Below, in pieces: positions 6,432 to 15,163 of a DNA stretch of 32,305 nt. The DNA is from Lactobacillaceae bacterium UBA5807 (GTDB lineage Bacteria; Bacillota; Bacilli; Lactobacillales; Lactobacillaceae). The position numbers were made by a program, and so were the translations under genes. The stretch spans positions 1 to 32,305 of the forward strand of contig DIDF01000092.1 of assembly GCA_002418005.1 (NCBI GenBank), read 5' to 3'. The first letter of the stretch is position 1. The number at the start of each line of letters is the position of its first letter. A model generated the notes under the pieces. That model searched no databases and was not told where the DNA came from. It saw only the letters and a list, made by a program, of their open reading frames with translations.

Positions 6432-8003
6432 TTGAATATGGCTATAATAGTCCTCGCAATCATCGCTATCATTGTTGTTGGTTTTATTAGTTTCACAATT
6501 GGAAAATCAGCGCAGAAAAAGACCCAAGAAAAGGAGATTGACGTAGCTTCCGGAACAGCGAAAGGAATTTTATCAGAGGCAAAGAAAAAAGCCGAAACCG
6601 TTGTTAAAGAGGCCAAGTTAACCGCCCAAGAAAAGAATCATCAGTACCGCTCCTCTGTGGAAAAAGAAATGAAAGGCCGCAGAGCGGAGATTCAAAAACA
6701 GGAGGATCGTTTACTTCAGCGTGAAGAAGCTCTTGACAAGAAGGATAACGCTTTTCAACAAAGAGAAAGCACCCTGAATCGTAAAGAGCAGAAACTTAAT
6801 CGTGAACAACAGAACTTAGTTAAACAACAAGAAGAAGCAAACTCACTAATTGAAAAGCGCCAAGCTGAGGTTGAAAAAGTTGCGGATCTGACCCAAGATG
6901 AGGCCAGAAACGTGATTCTCAAAGAGACCAGTGATAGTTTAGCTGATGAAAAAGCTAAGATGGTCAAAGAGAGTTACAATCAGGCTCAGGCTGAAGCTGA
7001 TGAAAATGCCAAAAAATTAGTAGTTGAGGCAATTCAGCAAAGTTCAGCGGACGTTGTTTCCGAAACGACAGTTTCAGTTGTTAATTTACCCAGTGAAGAC
7101 ATGAAAGGTAGAATAATTGGTCGTGAAGGTCGTAATATTAGAACCTTTGAGACCTTGACTGGAATTGATTTAATCATTGATGATACTCCCCAAGCCGTTG
7201 TGTTAAGTGGTTTTGATCCCATTAGAAGAGAAATCGCTAAAATGGCCTTGGAAAAGTTAATCAAAGATGGCCGGATTCATCCGGCTCGGATTGAGGAAAT
7301 GGTTGATAAAAGTCGAAAGGAAATTGACCAACAGATTTCGGATACCGGAGAAGAAACTTTGTTTGATCTTGGTATTCATTCGATGAGTCCTGAACTCATT
7401 AAGTTGGTTGGTCAACTTAACTTTAAGATTTATCAAGGAAAGAACCTTTTGGGCCATTGTATTGAAATTGCAAAGCTCGCAGGTGCTTTTGCATCTGAAT
7501 TAGGTGAGGATGTTACTTTAGCTAAACGCGCAGGATTATTACACAATATTGGAAAAGCTGCTAATAGCGGTGTCGAAGGATCATATGTCGAAATTGGTGT
7601 TGATGTCGCCAAGAAGTATCATGAAAGTCCGGTTATTATTGATTCAATTCAAGCCTATCATGATGGTCATCAACCAGAATATATGATTTCTGAATTAGTC
7701 GCAGTTGCAGAAAAAATTGTTGACTCAAGACCGGGTGCTCATAGTGATTCGCTTGAAAGCTATGTTCATCGTTTGGATAGTTTGGAAAAAATTTCAGATA
7801 GCTTTGATGAAGTTAAAAAGAGTTATGCTATTCAAGCAGGTCGTGAGATTAGGGTGATTGCTAAACCAGATAAAATTTCTGATACCAAAGCAATTGTCTT
7901 GGCAAGAAGAATCAAACAAAAGATTGAATCAGAAATGAAGTACCCTGGTCATATAAAAGTTACTGTGATAAGGGAAGTTCGTTCAGTCGAATATGCAAAG
8001 TAA
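6432..8003 (+). CDS. rny: Ribonuclease Y with an altered HD active-site motif
   Basis: RNase Y is the membrane-anchored endoribonuclease that initiates mRNA decay in many Firmicutes. This 523-residue protein has the full family layout: N-terminal membrane helix (about 3-23), long charged coiled coil (about 30-200), KH domain with GREG at 230-233, and an HD domain (about 335-430), ending in GHIKVTVIREVRSVEYAK. The catalytic motif, His-Asp in the family (368-369 in Bacillus subtilis), reads His371-Asn372 here. Other probable ligand positions also differ: VEGSY with Tyr385, QAYHD with Tyr409, and Glu427 where Bacillus has Asp. The first His (342) is kept. The nuclease activity is therefore doubtful. 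TTG 6432 is preferred: GGAGGTGA at 6419-6426 is correctly spaced for it, while the alternative ATG 6438 is further away. Confidence 0.95.
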   Translation: MNMAIIVLAIIAIIVVGFISFTIGKSAQKKTQEKEIDVASGTAKGILSEAKKKAETVVKEAKLTAQEKNHQYRSSVEKEMKGRRAEIQKQEDRLLQREEALDKKDNAFQQRESTLNRKEQKLNREQQNLVKQQEEANSLIEKRQAEVEKVADLTQDEARNVILKETSDSLADEKAKMVKESYNQAQAEADENAKKLVVEAIQQSSADVVSETTVSVVNLPSEDMKGRIIGREGRNIRTFETLTGIDLIIDDTPQAVVLSGFDPIRREIAKMALEKLIKDGRIHPARIEEMVDKSRKEIDQQISDTGEETLFDLGIHSMSPELIKLVGQLNFKIYQGKNLLGHCIEIAKLAGAFASELGEDVTLAKRAGLLHNIGKAANSGVEGSYVEIGVDVAKKYHESPVIIDSIQAYHDGHQPEYMISELVAVAEKIVDSRPGAHSDSLESYVHRLDSLEKISDSFDEVKKSYAIQAGREIRVIAKPDKISDTKAIVLARRIKQKIESEMKYPGHIKVTVIREVRSVEYAK

Positions 8004-8028
8004 AAGATCAGCGTTGCTGGTCTTTTTT
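8002..8028 (+). terminator. Intrinsic terminator after rny
   Basis: AGATCAGC / GCTGGTCT (8005-8012 with 8016-8023, one G-T pair) around a GTT loop, extended by A-T pairs and followed by T residues. The hairpin starts at the rny stop codon. Confidence 0.85.
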
Positions 8029-8091
8029 CTTATTTAAATGTTAAAATTATTTTAGTTATTTTAAATTTTATTTGTAGAAAAGAGAAAATTT

Positions 8092-8889
8092 ATGCGAATT
8101 TTGTTCATTGGCGATGTTGTAGGCAACAAAGGGCTTGCGATGGTTAAAGAATATTTACCAAAAATTAAACAGGAATACAAACCTCAAGTTACCATTGTAA
8201 ATGGTGAAAACGCAACACCGATGGGCAGAGGAATTAACCTTCAAGCCTATAAGAAGCTTATGAGTTCTGGAGTGGATGTTGTTACTTTGGGTAATCATGC
8301 TTGGAGTAATAAAGAAGTTTTTGAATTTATCGATGATACCAAAAAGTTGGTTCGACCTTTCAATTTTCCTGGTTCAGATGTTCCTGGTAGGGGTTATACA
8401 ACAGTGAATGTGAATGGGGTTAAGCTAATTGTTGCAAATTTTCAAGGTCGAGTATTTTTGGATAATTTGGATGATCCGTTTGCTTTGGCCAATGAATTAT
8501 TTACAAAATTACGTAAAGAAACTAAATGTATTTTTGTTGATTTTCATGCTGAGGCTACAAGTGAAAAAATCGGGTTTGCAATGTATTTAGACGGTAAAGT
8601 TTCAGCGGTCATTGGTACTCATACTCATGTTCAAACTAATGATGCACGAATTTTAAAAAATGGGACTGCGTTTTTATCTGATGTTGGGATGGCTGGTCCA
8701 GCTGATGGAATGTTAGGTATGAAGCCTGAAAATGTAATTGGTCGTTTTTTGAATCAAAGACCCACACGGTTTGAGGCTCTTGAGGATGGAAGAGGGATTT
8801 TATCAGGAGTTATTGTTGACATTAATAACGAAACCGGCAAGGCCTCAAATATTAAACCAATTTTGATTACCGAAGGCACGTTTGAATAA
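8092..8889 (+). CDS. ymdB: YmdB family metallophosphoesterase (2',3'-cyclic-nucleotide phosphodiesterase)
   Basis: Encodes 265 residues of the YmdB/DR1281 calcineurin-like family. In Bacillus subtilis the protein is a 2',3'-cAMP and 3',5'-cAMP phosphodiesterase that affects biofilm and motility decisions. Predicted metal ligands are all present: Asp8 in FIGDVVG, Glu39-Asn40 in NGENA, Asn68-His69 in GNHAW, His152 in FHAEATSEK, and His177/His179 in GTHTHVQT. The ribosome site is weak (purine-rich AGAAAAGAGA). It follows rny, as in Bacillus, but a terminator lies between, so the two may be uncoupled here. Twelve bases separate it from mutS, probably one transcript. Active-site integrity contrasts with the altered RNase Y next door. 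Confidence 0.93.
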   Translation: MRILFIGDVVGNKGLAMVKEYLPKIKQEYKPQVTIVNGENATPMGRGINLQAYKKLMSSGVDVVTLGNHAWSNKEVFEFIDDTKKLVRPFNFPGSDVPGRGYTTVNVNGVKLIVANFQGRVFLDNLDDPFALANELFTKLRKETKCIFVDFHAEATSEKIGFAMYLDGKVSAVIGTHTHVQTNDARILKNGTAFLSDVGMAGPADGMLGMKPENVIGRFLNQRPTRFEALEDGRGILSGVIVDINNETGKASNIKPILITEGTFE

Positions 8890-8901
8890 GGAGGCTTATC
8901 A

Positions 8902-11484
8902 TTGGCTAATAAAACAGATACGACTCCAATGATGGTTCAATATCAAAATATAAAGGATCAATACCCCGATGCATTTTTGTTCTATCGGATTGGGGATTTT
9001 TATGAACTTTTTAATGATGATGCCATTAAAGGATCACAAATTTTGGAACTTACTTTGACTAACCGTTCTCGTAATGCAGAGCATCCAATTCCAATGTGTG
9101 GAGTTCCTCATAAAGCTGCTCAAAATTATGTTGATATTTTAGTTGATCAGGGTTATAAAGTTGCCATTTGCGAGCAAATGGAGGATCCTCGCTTGGCTAA
9201 AGGAATGGTCAAACGCGAAGTTATTCAATTAGTTACTCCTGGTACCCAAGTTGATGTGGGCTCACAAAATGCTAAAACAAATAATTACTTAACAGGCTTG
9301 GTTTATAAACCCGAATCGGGTATTTTCGCGTTTGCTTACGCCGATTTATCTACTGGTGAATTGAAAGTTGCTGCATTACACAATAGTTCGGAGTTTGTTA
9401 ATGAAATTGTTTCTTTGCAAACTAAAGAAATTGTTGTCAAACAGGACCTGCCTGCCAGTATTGAAGGCACAATAAAGAAGTTAGGAATTTTAATTTCACA
9501 TCAAAAAGATATTCCGGTAAATTCAGCATTAAGTTATTTAAGTCAAGATGTTGATAATGGGGATCTCCAGGATGTCTTGAAAATGCTTTTAGCCTACATT
9601 CAAGTCACGCAAAAAAGAAGTTTGGATCACCTTAAAAGAGCGGTTGTATATGAACCCTCTGAATTTTTGGAACTTGACCATGACTCTCAGTATAATTTGG
9701 AACTCACCAGAAATATTAGGACTGGCAAAAAATCCGGAACATTACTCTGGCTTTTGGATCAAACTAAAACGGCTATGGGTGGCAGAAAACTTAAGCAATG
9801 GATCGAAAGACCCTTAGTAAATAAGGACAAAATAATTGAACGCCACGGAGCTGTTGCAGTCTTGTTGGATCATTATTTTGAACGTAATCAACTAGCTGAT
9901 GAACTGATTAAAGTATATGACTTGGAGCGTTTAGCTGGCAGAATTGCTTTTGGCAGCGTAAATGGTAGGGATTTAATTCAGTTAAAAACTTCACTTCTTC
10001 AGATTCCTAAAATTCGCTACATTATCGATCAGATTAATGACGATAAACTCTCTAAAATGCTTGCTAATCTTCAGCCTTTAGATGATGTTGTTAATGATAT
10101 TGATTCAGCAATTGTTGAAGAGCCACCGATTTCTGTAACTGATGGGGGTGTCATTAAAAGTGGTTATAATCAGCAACTGGATAAATATCGTGACGCAACC
10201 AATAATGGTCAGAAATGGTTAGCAGAACTAGAAGCAAAGGAACGAAAGGCAACCGGAATAAACAATTTAAAAATTGGGTTTAACCACGTTTTTGGTTACT
10301 ACATTGAAGTCACTAAAACTAACTTAAGCAAAGTTCCAGAAGGTCGCTATCAGAGAAAACAAACGTTAACAAATGCTGAAAGGTTTTCAACTCCTGAACT
10401 AAAAGAAAAAGAGGCGTTGATTCTTGAGGCTGAGGAACAAAGTAAGACTCTGGAATATAAGTTATTTGTTGGCGTGAGAGATACTATAAAAAAATCGATT
10501 AAAGACATTCAAAGGTTGGCTGATACTGTGGCAACAATTGATGTTTTGCAGAGTTTTGCTTCGGTTTCGGAAGAATATCGCTTTATTGAGCCTGAGTTAG
10601 TTGATGGCCATGACTTAGAGGTGGTTGAGGGTCGTCACCCAGTAGTAGAAAAAGTTTTGGGCCATCAGCAGTATGTGCCAAATGATGTTGTTATGGACGA
10701 GAATACCAGTGTGCTTTTAATCACTGGCCCTAATATGTCTGGGAAAAGTACTTATATGCGGCAGATGGCTTTAACCGTTATAATGAACCAAATTGGCTGT
10801 TTTGTTCCGGCTAAGCAAGCAAAAATGCCCATCTTTGACAAGATCTTTACTAGAATAGGGGCAGCTGATGATTTAATTTCCGGCCAGAGTACATTTATGG
10901 TGGAAATGAAAGAGGCTAATGATGCGGTGGAAAACGCCACCCCCAATAGTCTGATTCTTTTTGATGAAATTGGCAGGGGAACTGCTACTTATGACGGGAT
11001 GGCTTTAGCCCAAGCAATTATTGAGTATGTCCATAATCACATTGGGGCAAAAACTCTGTTTTCTACTCACTATCATGAATTAACTACATTGGATGATTCC
11101 TTAAAGCATTTAAGAAATGTTCATGTAGGGGCAACTGAATCAAACGGGGAACTGGTTTTCCTTCATAAAGTTGAGCCGGGTCCTGCGGATAAATCTTATG
11201 GAATTCACGTTGCTAAATTAGCAGGCTTGCCGGATGTTTTGCTAAAACGGGCCGATGAAATTTTGGCTTCATTAGAAAAACAGCCGGTTGTCGAACAAAC
11301 TTCGGCTTCGCAAAAATCTCAAGGGAAAAAAGAAGAGCAAACTTCATTGTTTCCAATGCAGACTATTGACGATAATCAATCGGAAGTTGTCTCAGAAATC
11401 AAAAAATTGGACTTGATGTCTAAAACTCCGATGCAAGTTATGAATGCAGTTTATAAGTGGCAACAAAAGATCAATAAGGAGTAG
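8902..11484 (+). CDS. mutS: DNA mismatch repair protein MutS
   Basis: Recognises base mismatches and small loops and recruits MutL. The 860-residue protein has the mismatch-wedging Phe33-Tyr34-Glu35 in GDFYELF, core and clamp domains, Walker A GPNMSGKST (609-617), FDEIGRGTATYDG as Walker B/signature region, and STHYHEL. Near the C-terminus QTSLF (813-817) fits a beta-clamp binding motif. The start is TTG 8902 with AAGGAGG at 8888-8894. Length is typical of the family. It follows ymdB by 12 bases and is followed directly by mutL, the usual mutSL operon. Confidence 0.99.
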   Translation: MANKTDTTPMMVQYQNIKDQYPDAFLFYRIGDFYELFNDDAIKGSQILELTLTNRSRNAEHPIPMCGVPHKAAQNYVDILVDQGYKVAICEQMEDPRLAKGMVKREVIQLVTPGTQVDVGSQNAKTNNYLTGLVYKPESGIFAFAYADLSTGELKVAALHNSSEFVNEIVSLQTKEIVVKQDLPASIEGTIKKLGILISHQKDIPVNSALSYLSQDVDNGDLQDVLKMLLAYIQVTQKRSLDHLKRAVVYEPSEFLELDHDSQYNLELTRNIRTGKKSGTLLWLLDQTKTAMGGRKLKQWIERPLVNKDKIIERHGAVAVLLDHYFERNQLADELIKVYDLERLAGRIAFGSVNGRDLIQLKTSLLQIPKIRYIIDQINDDKLSKMLANLQPLDDVVNDIDSAIVEEPPISVTDGGVIKSGYNQQLDKYRDATNNGQKWLAELEAKERKATGINNLKIGFNHVFGYYIEVTKTNLSKVPEGRYQRKQTLTNAERFSTPELKEKEALILEAEEQSKTLEYKLFVGVRDTIKKSIKDIQRLADTVATIDVLQSFASVSEEYRFIEPELVDGHDLEVVEGRHPVVEKVLGHQQYVPNDVVMDENTSVLLITGPNMSGKSTYMRQMALTVIMNQIGCFVPAKQAKMPIFDKIFTRIGAADDLISGQSTFMVEMKEANDAVENATPNSLILFDEIGRGTATYDGMALAQAIIEYVHNHIGAKTLFSTHYHELTTLDDSLKHLRNVHVGATESNGELVFLHKVEPGPADKSYGIHVAKLAGLPDVLLKRADEILASLEKQPVVEQTSASQKSQGKKEEQTSLFPMQTIDDNQSEVVSEIKKLDLMSKTPMQVMNAVYKWQQKINKE

Positions 11485-11492
11485 TGGTAAGA

Positions 11493-13439
11493 TTGGCAGA
11501 AATTCATGAATTACCAGCCATTTTGGCAAATCAAATATCAGCAGGAGAAGTAGTTGAAAGACCTGCCTCAGTAGTCAAAGAGCTTGTCGAAAACTCGATT
11601 GACGCCGGTAGTTCTGAAGTGGATATTACTGTCATTGATTCTGGATTAAAATTGGTTAAAGTTGTTGATGATGGTAAGGGTATTCATCGAGAAGATGTGA
11701 AAACCGCATTCTTAAGGCATGCTACTAGTAAAATAACCGAACAGCGTGACCTTTTCAGAGTTCGCACCCTTGGCTTTAGAGGTGAAGCTCTGCCAAGTAT
11801 CAGCTCGGTTTCTCATGTGTTAATGAAAACCTCAACTGGCGGGGTTGGAACTCAAGTTGAGTACAGTGGTGGCAAATTGGTTAACTTCAGTGATTCAGAT
11901 GCCAGAAAAGGCACCTCAATCGAAGTTTCTGATTTGTTTTATAATACCCCAGCCCGTTTAAAGTATTTAAAATCTCCAAGTACAGAGCTGTCAAAAATTT
12001 CAGATATTGTGAATCGATTGGCATTAAGCCATCCAGAAATTGCTTTTTCATTTACCAGTAATAATCGTGAACTGCTGCGAACAGCTGGTAGAGGAGATGT
12101 TCGCCAGGTCTTGGCAGCAATTTATGGGATTAATACAGTGTCAAAGTTGGTTGCTATCAAAGGAAACAATCCCGATATTAAAGTTAGCGGCTACGTTAGC
12201 TTGCCCGAGCTTACTAGAAGTTCTCGAAATTATATATCGGTGATTTTAAATGGCCGTTACATTAAAAACTTTGCTTTGACCAAGGCGGTGATCGAAGGCT
12301 ACGGTTCCAAACTTATGATTGGCAGATTTCCACTTGCTGTTATCAATGTATTTGCTGATCCGGCACTGATTGATGTTAACGTTCATCCGACCAAACAAGA
12401 AGTCAGAATTTCTGAAGAGGGTTTAATTTCTAGAATTATTTCAGAAGCAATTAGAAATGTATTGGCTGACCAGCGTTTAATTCCGGATGCGGTAAGCAAT
12501 TTGCATGGGCAAAGGCAAAGTGATAAACCTATATATCATTCTCAAGAAGGTTTGAAATTATCTAGTGATTCACAACGACCATTAAGTATGATTTTTGAAA
12601 ATGATCCGCAACCCTTGAAAACAGAGCCACTTTCTGACGACGATATTCAACCGGTTGTCGTAAAAAATCGTGATGATCTTCAAAAAGATTCTGTTTTAGA
12701 TTTTGATAAAATTATTCGTAGTGAAAAAAATTCTGTTCCGGTTTTTGGATCAAGAACAGATAAAGAATTAAAGGATTCCAATAGTCCTTTACAAAAACCG
12801 GTCCAAACTCAGCTTGAAAATTCAACTGGTTTTCCAGATTTACGTTATGTTGGCCAAGTTCATGGGACATTTTTAGTGGCCGAGGATCAAGATAAAATGT
12901 ATTTGGTTGATCAGCATGCTGCCCAGGAAAGAGTTAACTATGAATATTACCGCAAAGAAATTGGTAAGGTAGGGCTGGATGAACAAAAATTGTTGGTTCC
13001 TATTGTTTTAGATTATTCAAATTCTGATTTTCTTTTAATTTCAGATCATCTGGATTTGTTAAAAAAATTAGGGATTTATCTTGAACCATTTGGAGCTAAT
13101 AGTTTTATTGTTAGAGAACACCCGATGTGGTTCAAACAGGGACAAGAAGAAGATACTTTAAAAGAAATGATTGATTGGGTCCTCTCTGATCATAAAATTT
13201 CGGTGGCGGCATTTCGAGAAAAGACTGCAATTATGATGAGCTGCAAAAGGGCCATAAAGGCAAATCACCATTTGGATGATCGTCAAGCAAAAGCTTTACT
13301 AGAAAAGCTGCCACAGTGTGAAAATCCGTATAATTGTCCTCATGGCAGGCCAGTTCTTGTATCTTTTACGCAAGAAGATATCGAAAAAATGTTTAAGCGA
13401 ATTCAAGATCCCCATAATACAAAACGGGAATTTATTTAA
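11493..13439 (+). CDS. mutL: DNA mismatch repair endonuclease MutL
   Basis: Nicks the discontinuous strand after MutS binds a mismatch. The 648-residue protein has the GHKL ATPase motifs: VVKELVENSIDAG, DDGKGI, RHATSKI and LGFRGEALPSI. The C-terminal domain keeps the metal-binding endonuclease motif DQHAAQERVNYE, plus SCKRAIKANHHL and CPHGRP, so it is the nicking type. QKLLVP (498-503) fits the beta-clamp binding motif known in Bacillus MutL. Two starts are possible: GTG 11484, overlapping the mutS stop, or TTG 11493. TTG is preferred because homologues begin with a short M-x-x-I-H-E-L and AAGGAG (11476-11481) lies too close to the GTG. Confidence 0.98.
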   Translation: MAEIHELPAILANQISAGEVVERPASVVKELVENSIDAGSSEVDITVIDSGLKLVKVVDDGKGIHREDVKTAFLRHATSKITEQRDLFRVRTLGFRGEALPSISSVSHVLMKTSTGGVGTQVEYSGGKLVNFSDSDARKGTSIEVSDLFYNTPARLKYLKSPSTELSKISDIVNRLALSHPEIAFSFTSNNRELLRTAGRGDVRQVLAAIYGINTVSKLVAIKGNNPDIKVSGYVSLPELTRSSRNYISVILNGRYIKNFALTKAVIEGYGSKLMIGRFPLAVINVFADPALIDVNVHPTKQEVRISEEGLISRIISEAIRNVLADQRLIPDAVSNLHGQRQSDKPIYHSQEGLKLSSDSQRPLSMIFENDPQPLKTEPLSDDDIQPVVVKNRDDLQKDSVLDFDKIIRSEKNSVPVFGSRTDKELKDSNSPLQKPVQTQLENSTGFPDLRYVGQVHGTFLVAEDQDKMYLVDQHAAQERVNYEYYRKEIGKVGLDEQKLLVPIVLDYSNSDFLLISDHLDLLKKLGIYLEPFGANSFIVREHPMWFKQGQEEDTLKEMIDWVLSDHKISVAAFREKTAIMMSCKRAIKANHHLDDRQAKALLEKLPQCENPYNCPHGRPVLVSFTQEDIEKMFKRIQDPHNTKREFI

Positions 13440-13462
13440 ATATTTTTTTAACCTTTGAAATA

Positions 13463-13471
13463 TGATAAAAT
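13463..13471 (+). promoter_or_regulatory. Extended -10 promoter for ruvAB
   Basis: TGATAAAAT is an extended -10 (TG at 13463-13464, TAAAAT at 13466-13471). The -35 area is a T run (13443-13449) with no good hexamer. Transcription would begin at about 13478, inside the adjoining SOS-box-like palindrome. Confidence 0.5.
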
Positions 13472-13478
13472 TAAAAGG

Positions 13479-13492
13479 CAAACATATGTTTT
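13479..13492 (+). promoter_or_regulatory. LexA-box-like operator upstream of ruvA
   Basis: CAAAC-ATAT-GTTTT contains the perfect 12-bp palindrome AAACATATGTTT. It matches CGAACATATGTTCG at 11 of 14 bases: the AACATATGTT core is exact and only the outer bases are degenerate. It directly follows the predicted ruvA -10 and covers the likely start of transcription. ruvAB is SOS-controlled in Bacillus, which supports the call. Confidence 0.65.
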
Positions 13493-13518
13493 GACTTAAC
13501 AGAAATCAGGAGAATTAA

Positions 13519-14109
13519 ATGTACGAATTTTTAGAAGGAATTGTCGTTGATATTCAGCCGGATCACGTTGTTTTAAAGGTAAATGGAGTTGGCTTTTTCA
13601 TCAATGTTGCCGATCCTTACCACTTTCAAGAGAATGAGACTGATGTGGTTCGAATTTACGTGTATCAATCGGTAACTGAAAATGCGATTCTTCTATATGG
13701 TTTTCCTGAAGCTGAAGATAAACGACTATTTGAAAAGTTAATTACGGTTCCTGGGATTGGACCTAAAGGAGCTTTAGCCATTTTGGCTGGAAATGATAGA
13801 GATGGTTTGATCGCAGCAGTTAGAAATGAAGATGCCAAGTTTTTGCAGAAGTTTCCGGGTGTTGGTAAGAAAACTGCCAGTCAAATTATTTTAGCCTTGA
13901 AAGATAAACTTAGTGAATTTGCGGCTGCAAGAATTACTGTCAGCCAAAAGGGTGAAGGGAATAACCCTAAACTCAACGATGCTTTAATGGCACTAAAATC
14001 ATTAGGATATTCCGACAATCAAGTAGATAATGTTAAAGCTGAGTTAATGAAAAATGACAAGTTATCAACCGATCAGTATATTAGCCTTGGTTTGAAGTTA
14101 TTGCTTTAA
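13519..14109 (+). CDS. ruvA: Holliday junction branch migration protein RuvA
   Basis: Tetrameric DNA-binding subunit that holds the four-way junction for RuvB. The 196-residue protein has the N-terminal OB-fold domain (MYEFLEGIVVDIQPDHVVL), two helix-hairpin-helix motifs (TVPGIGPKGALAIL and FPGVGKKTASQIIL), and the C-terminal domain III that contacts RuvB (ALMALKSLGYSDNQV). AGGAG at 13509-13513 precedes ATG 13519. It begins a unit with ruvB 15 bases downstream and probably also queA, tgt and yajC. An SOS-box-like palindrome lies in the leader. Confidence 0.98.
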   Translation: MYEFLEGIVVDIQPDHVVLKVNGVGFFINVADPYHFQENETDVVRIYVYQSVTENAILLYGFPEAEDKRLFEKLITVPGIGPKGALAILAGNDRDGLIAAVRNEDAKFLQKFPGVGKKTASQIILALKDKLSEFAAARITVSQKGEGNNPKLNDALMALKSLGYSDNQVDNVKAELMKNDKLSTDQYISLGLKLLL

Positions 14110-14124
14110 GAGGAGATGTAAATT

Positions 14125-15159
14125 TTGGCGAAGTCAGACACAAATCATGATCAACGAATTGTTTCTCCAAATGATGTCGATGAAAAAGAAACCGGTGAAG
14201 AAAAGTCACTTCGTCCCCATTTTCTTAAGGAATACATTGGCCAGACCAACATAAAAAAAGAACTTAGCATATATATTAAAGCTGCCAAGCAACGAGGTGA
14301 ATCCCTTGATCATGTCCTTTTATTTGGGCCTCCTGGACTTGGAAAAACAACATTAGCTATGGTAATAGCTAATGAAATGGGCGTTCATATTAGAACCACC
14401 AGTGGACCAGCAATTGATAAACCAGGCGATCTTCTTTCTTTGCTAAATGAACTTCAAGCAGGTGACGTTTTATTTATTGATGAAATTCATCGATTGCCAA
14501 AAGTGGTTGAGGAAATGCTTTATTCGGCTATGGAGGATTTTTATGTTGACATTATTGTTGGCCAAGGCTCTGATGCCCACCCAATTCATTTTCCACTGCC
14601 ACCGTTTACTTTAATTGGCGCAACCACCCAGGCTGGAATGCTTTCGGCGCCACTGCGGGATCGGTTTGGAATAGTCGAGCATATGAATTTTTATCAAGTA
14701 GCTGATTTGGAAAAAATCGTTGGGCGGACTGCCGGAATCTTGAATGTTTCAATTTTGGAATCTGGAGCTCACGAAATTGCATTGAGGTCTCGAGGAACTC
14801 CTAGAGTGGCTAATCGGTTATTGCGCAGGATTCGAGACTTTGCTCAAGTTTCCGATAAAAAAGACATCGATGAAGATATTGTTAAATATGCTTTGGAACA
14901 TTTGAAAGTGGATAACTTAGGACTTGATCAAACAGATATCAAGTTGCTTAAAACCATGATTAAATACTATGATGGTGGGCCCGTTGGGATTAATACTTTA
15001 GCGGCAAATATTGGTGAAGAAACTGATACAATTTCCGAAATGTATGAACCTTATTTACTTCAAATTGGTTTGATTAAGCGAACATCTCGAGGAAGAGTTG
15101 TTACTAATAAGGGATACCAACATTTGAATATTCCTGTGCCAGATAAGAAAGGACGTTAA
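14125..15159 (+). CDS. ruvB: Holliday junction branch migration ATPase RuvB
   Basis: AAA+ ring helicase that drives branch migration with RuvA. The 344-residue protein has LRPHFLKEYIGQ at the N-terminal side, Walker A GPPGLGKTT, Walker B in LFIDEIHRLPKVVEE, sensor region TLIGATTQAGMLS with the arginine-finger segment PLRDRFGI, and a winged-helix C-terminus (GLIKRTSRGRVVTNKGYQHL). The start is TTG 14125, with AGGAGA at 14111-14116 at good spacing. It lies between ruvA and queA with very short gaps, so it is co-transcribed. Confidence 0.98.
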   Translation: MAKSDTNHDQRIVSPNDVDEKETGEEKSLRPHFLKEYIGQTNIKKELSIYIKAAKQRGESLDHVLLFGPPGLGKTTLAMVIANEMGVHIRTTSGPAIDKPGDLLSLLNELQAGDVLFIDEIHRLPKVVEEMLYSAMEDFYVDIIVGQGSDAHPIHFPLPPFTLIGATTQAGMLSAPLRDRFGIVEHMNFYQVADLEKIVGRTAGILNVSILESGAHEIALRSRGTPRVANRLLRRIRDFAQVSDKKDIDEDIVKYALEHLKVDNLGLDQTDIKLLKTMIKYYDGGPVGINTLAANIGEETDTISEMYEPYLLQIGLIKRTSRGRVVTNKGYQHLNIPVPDKKGR

Positions 15160-15163
15160 TGGT

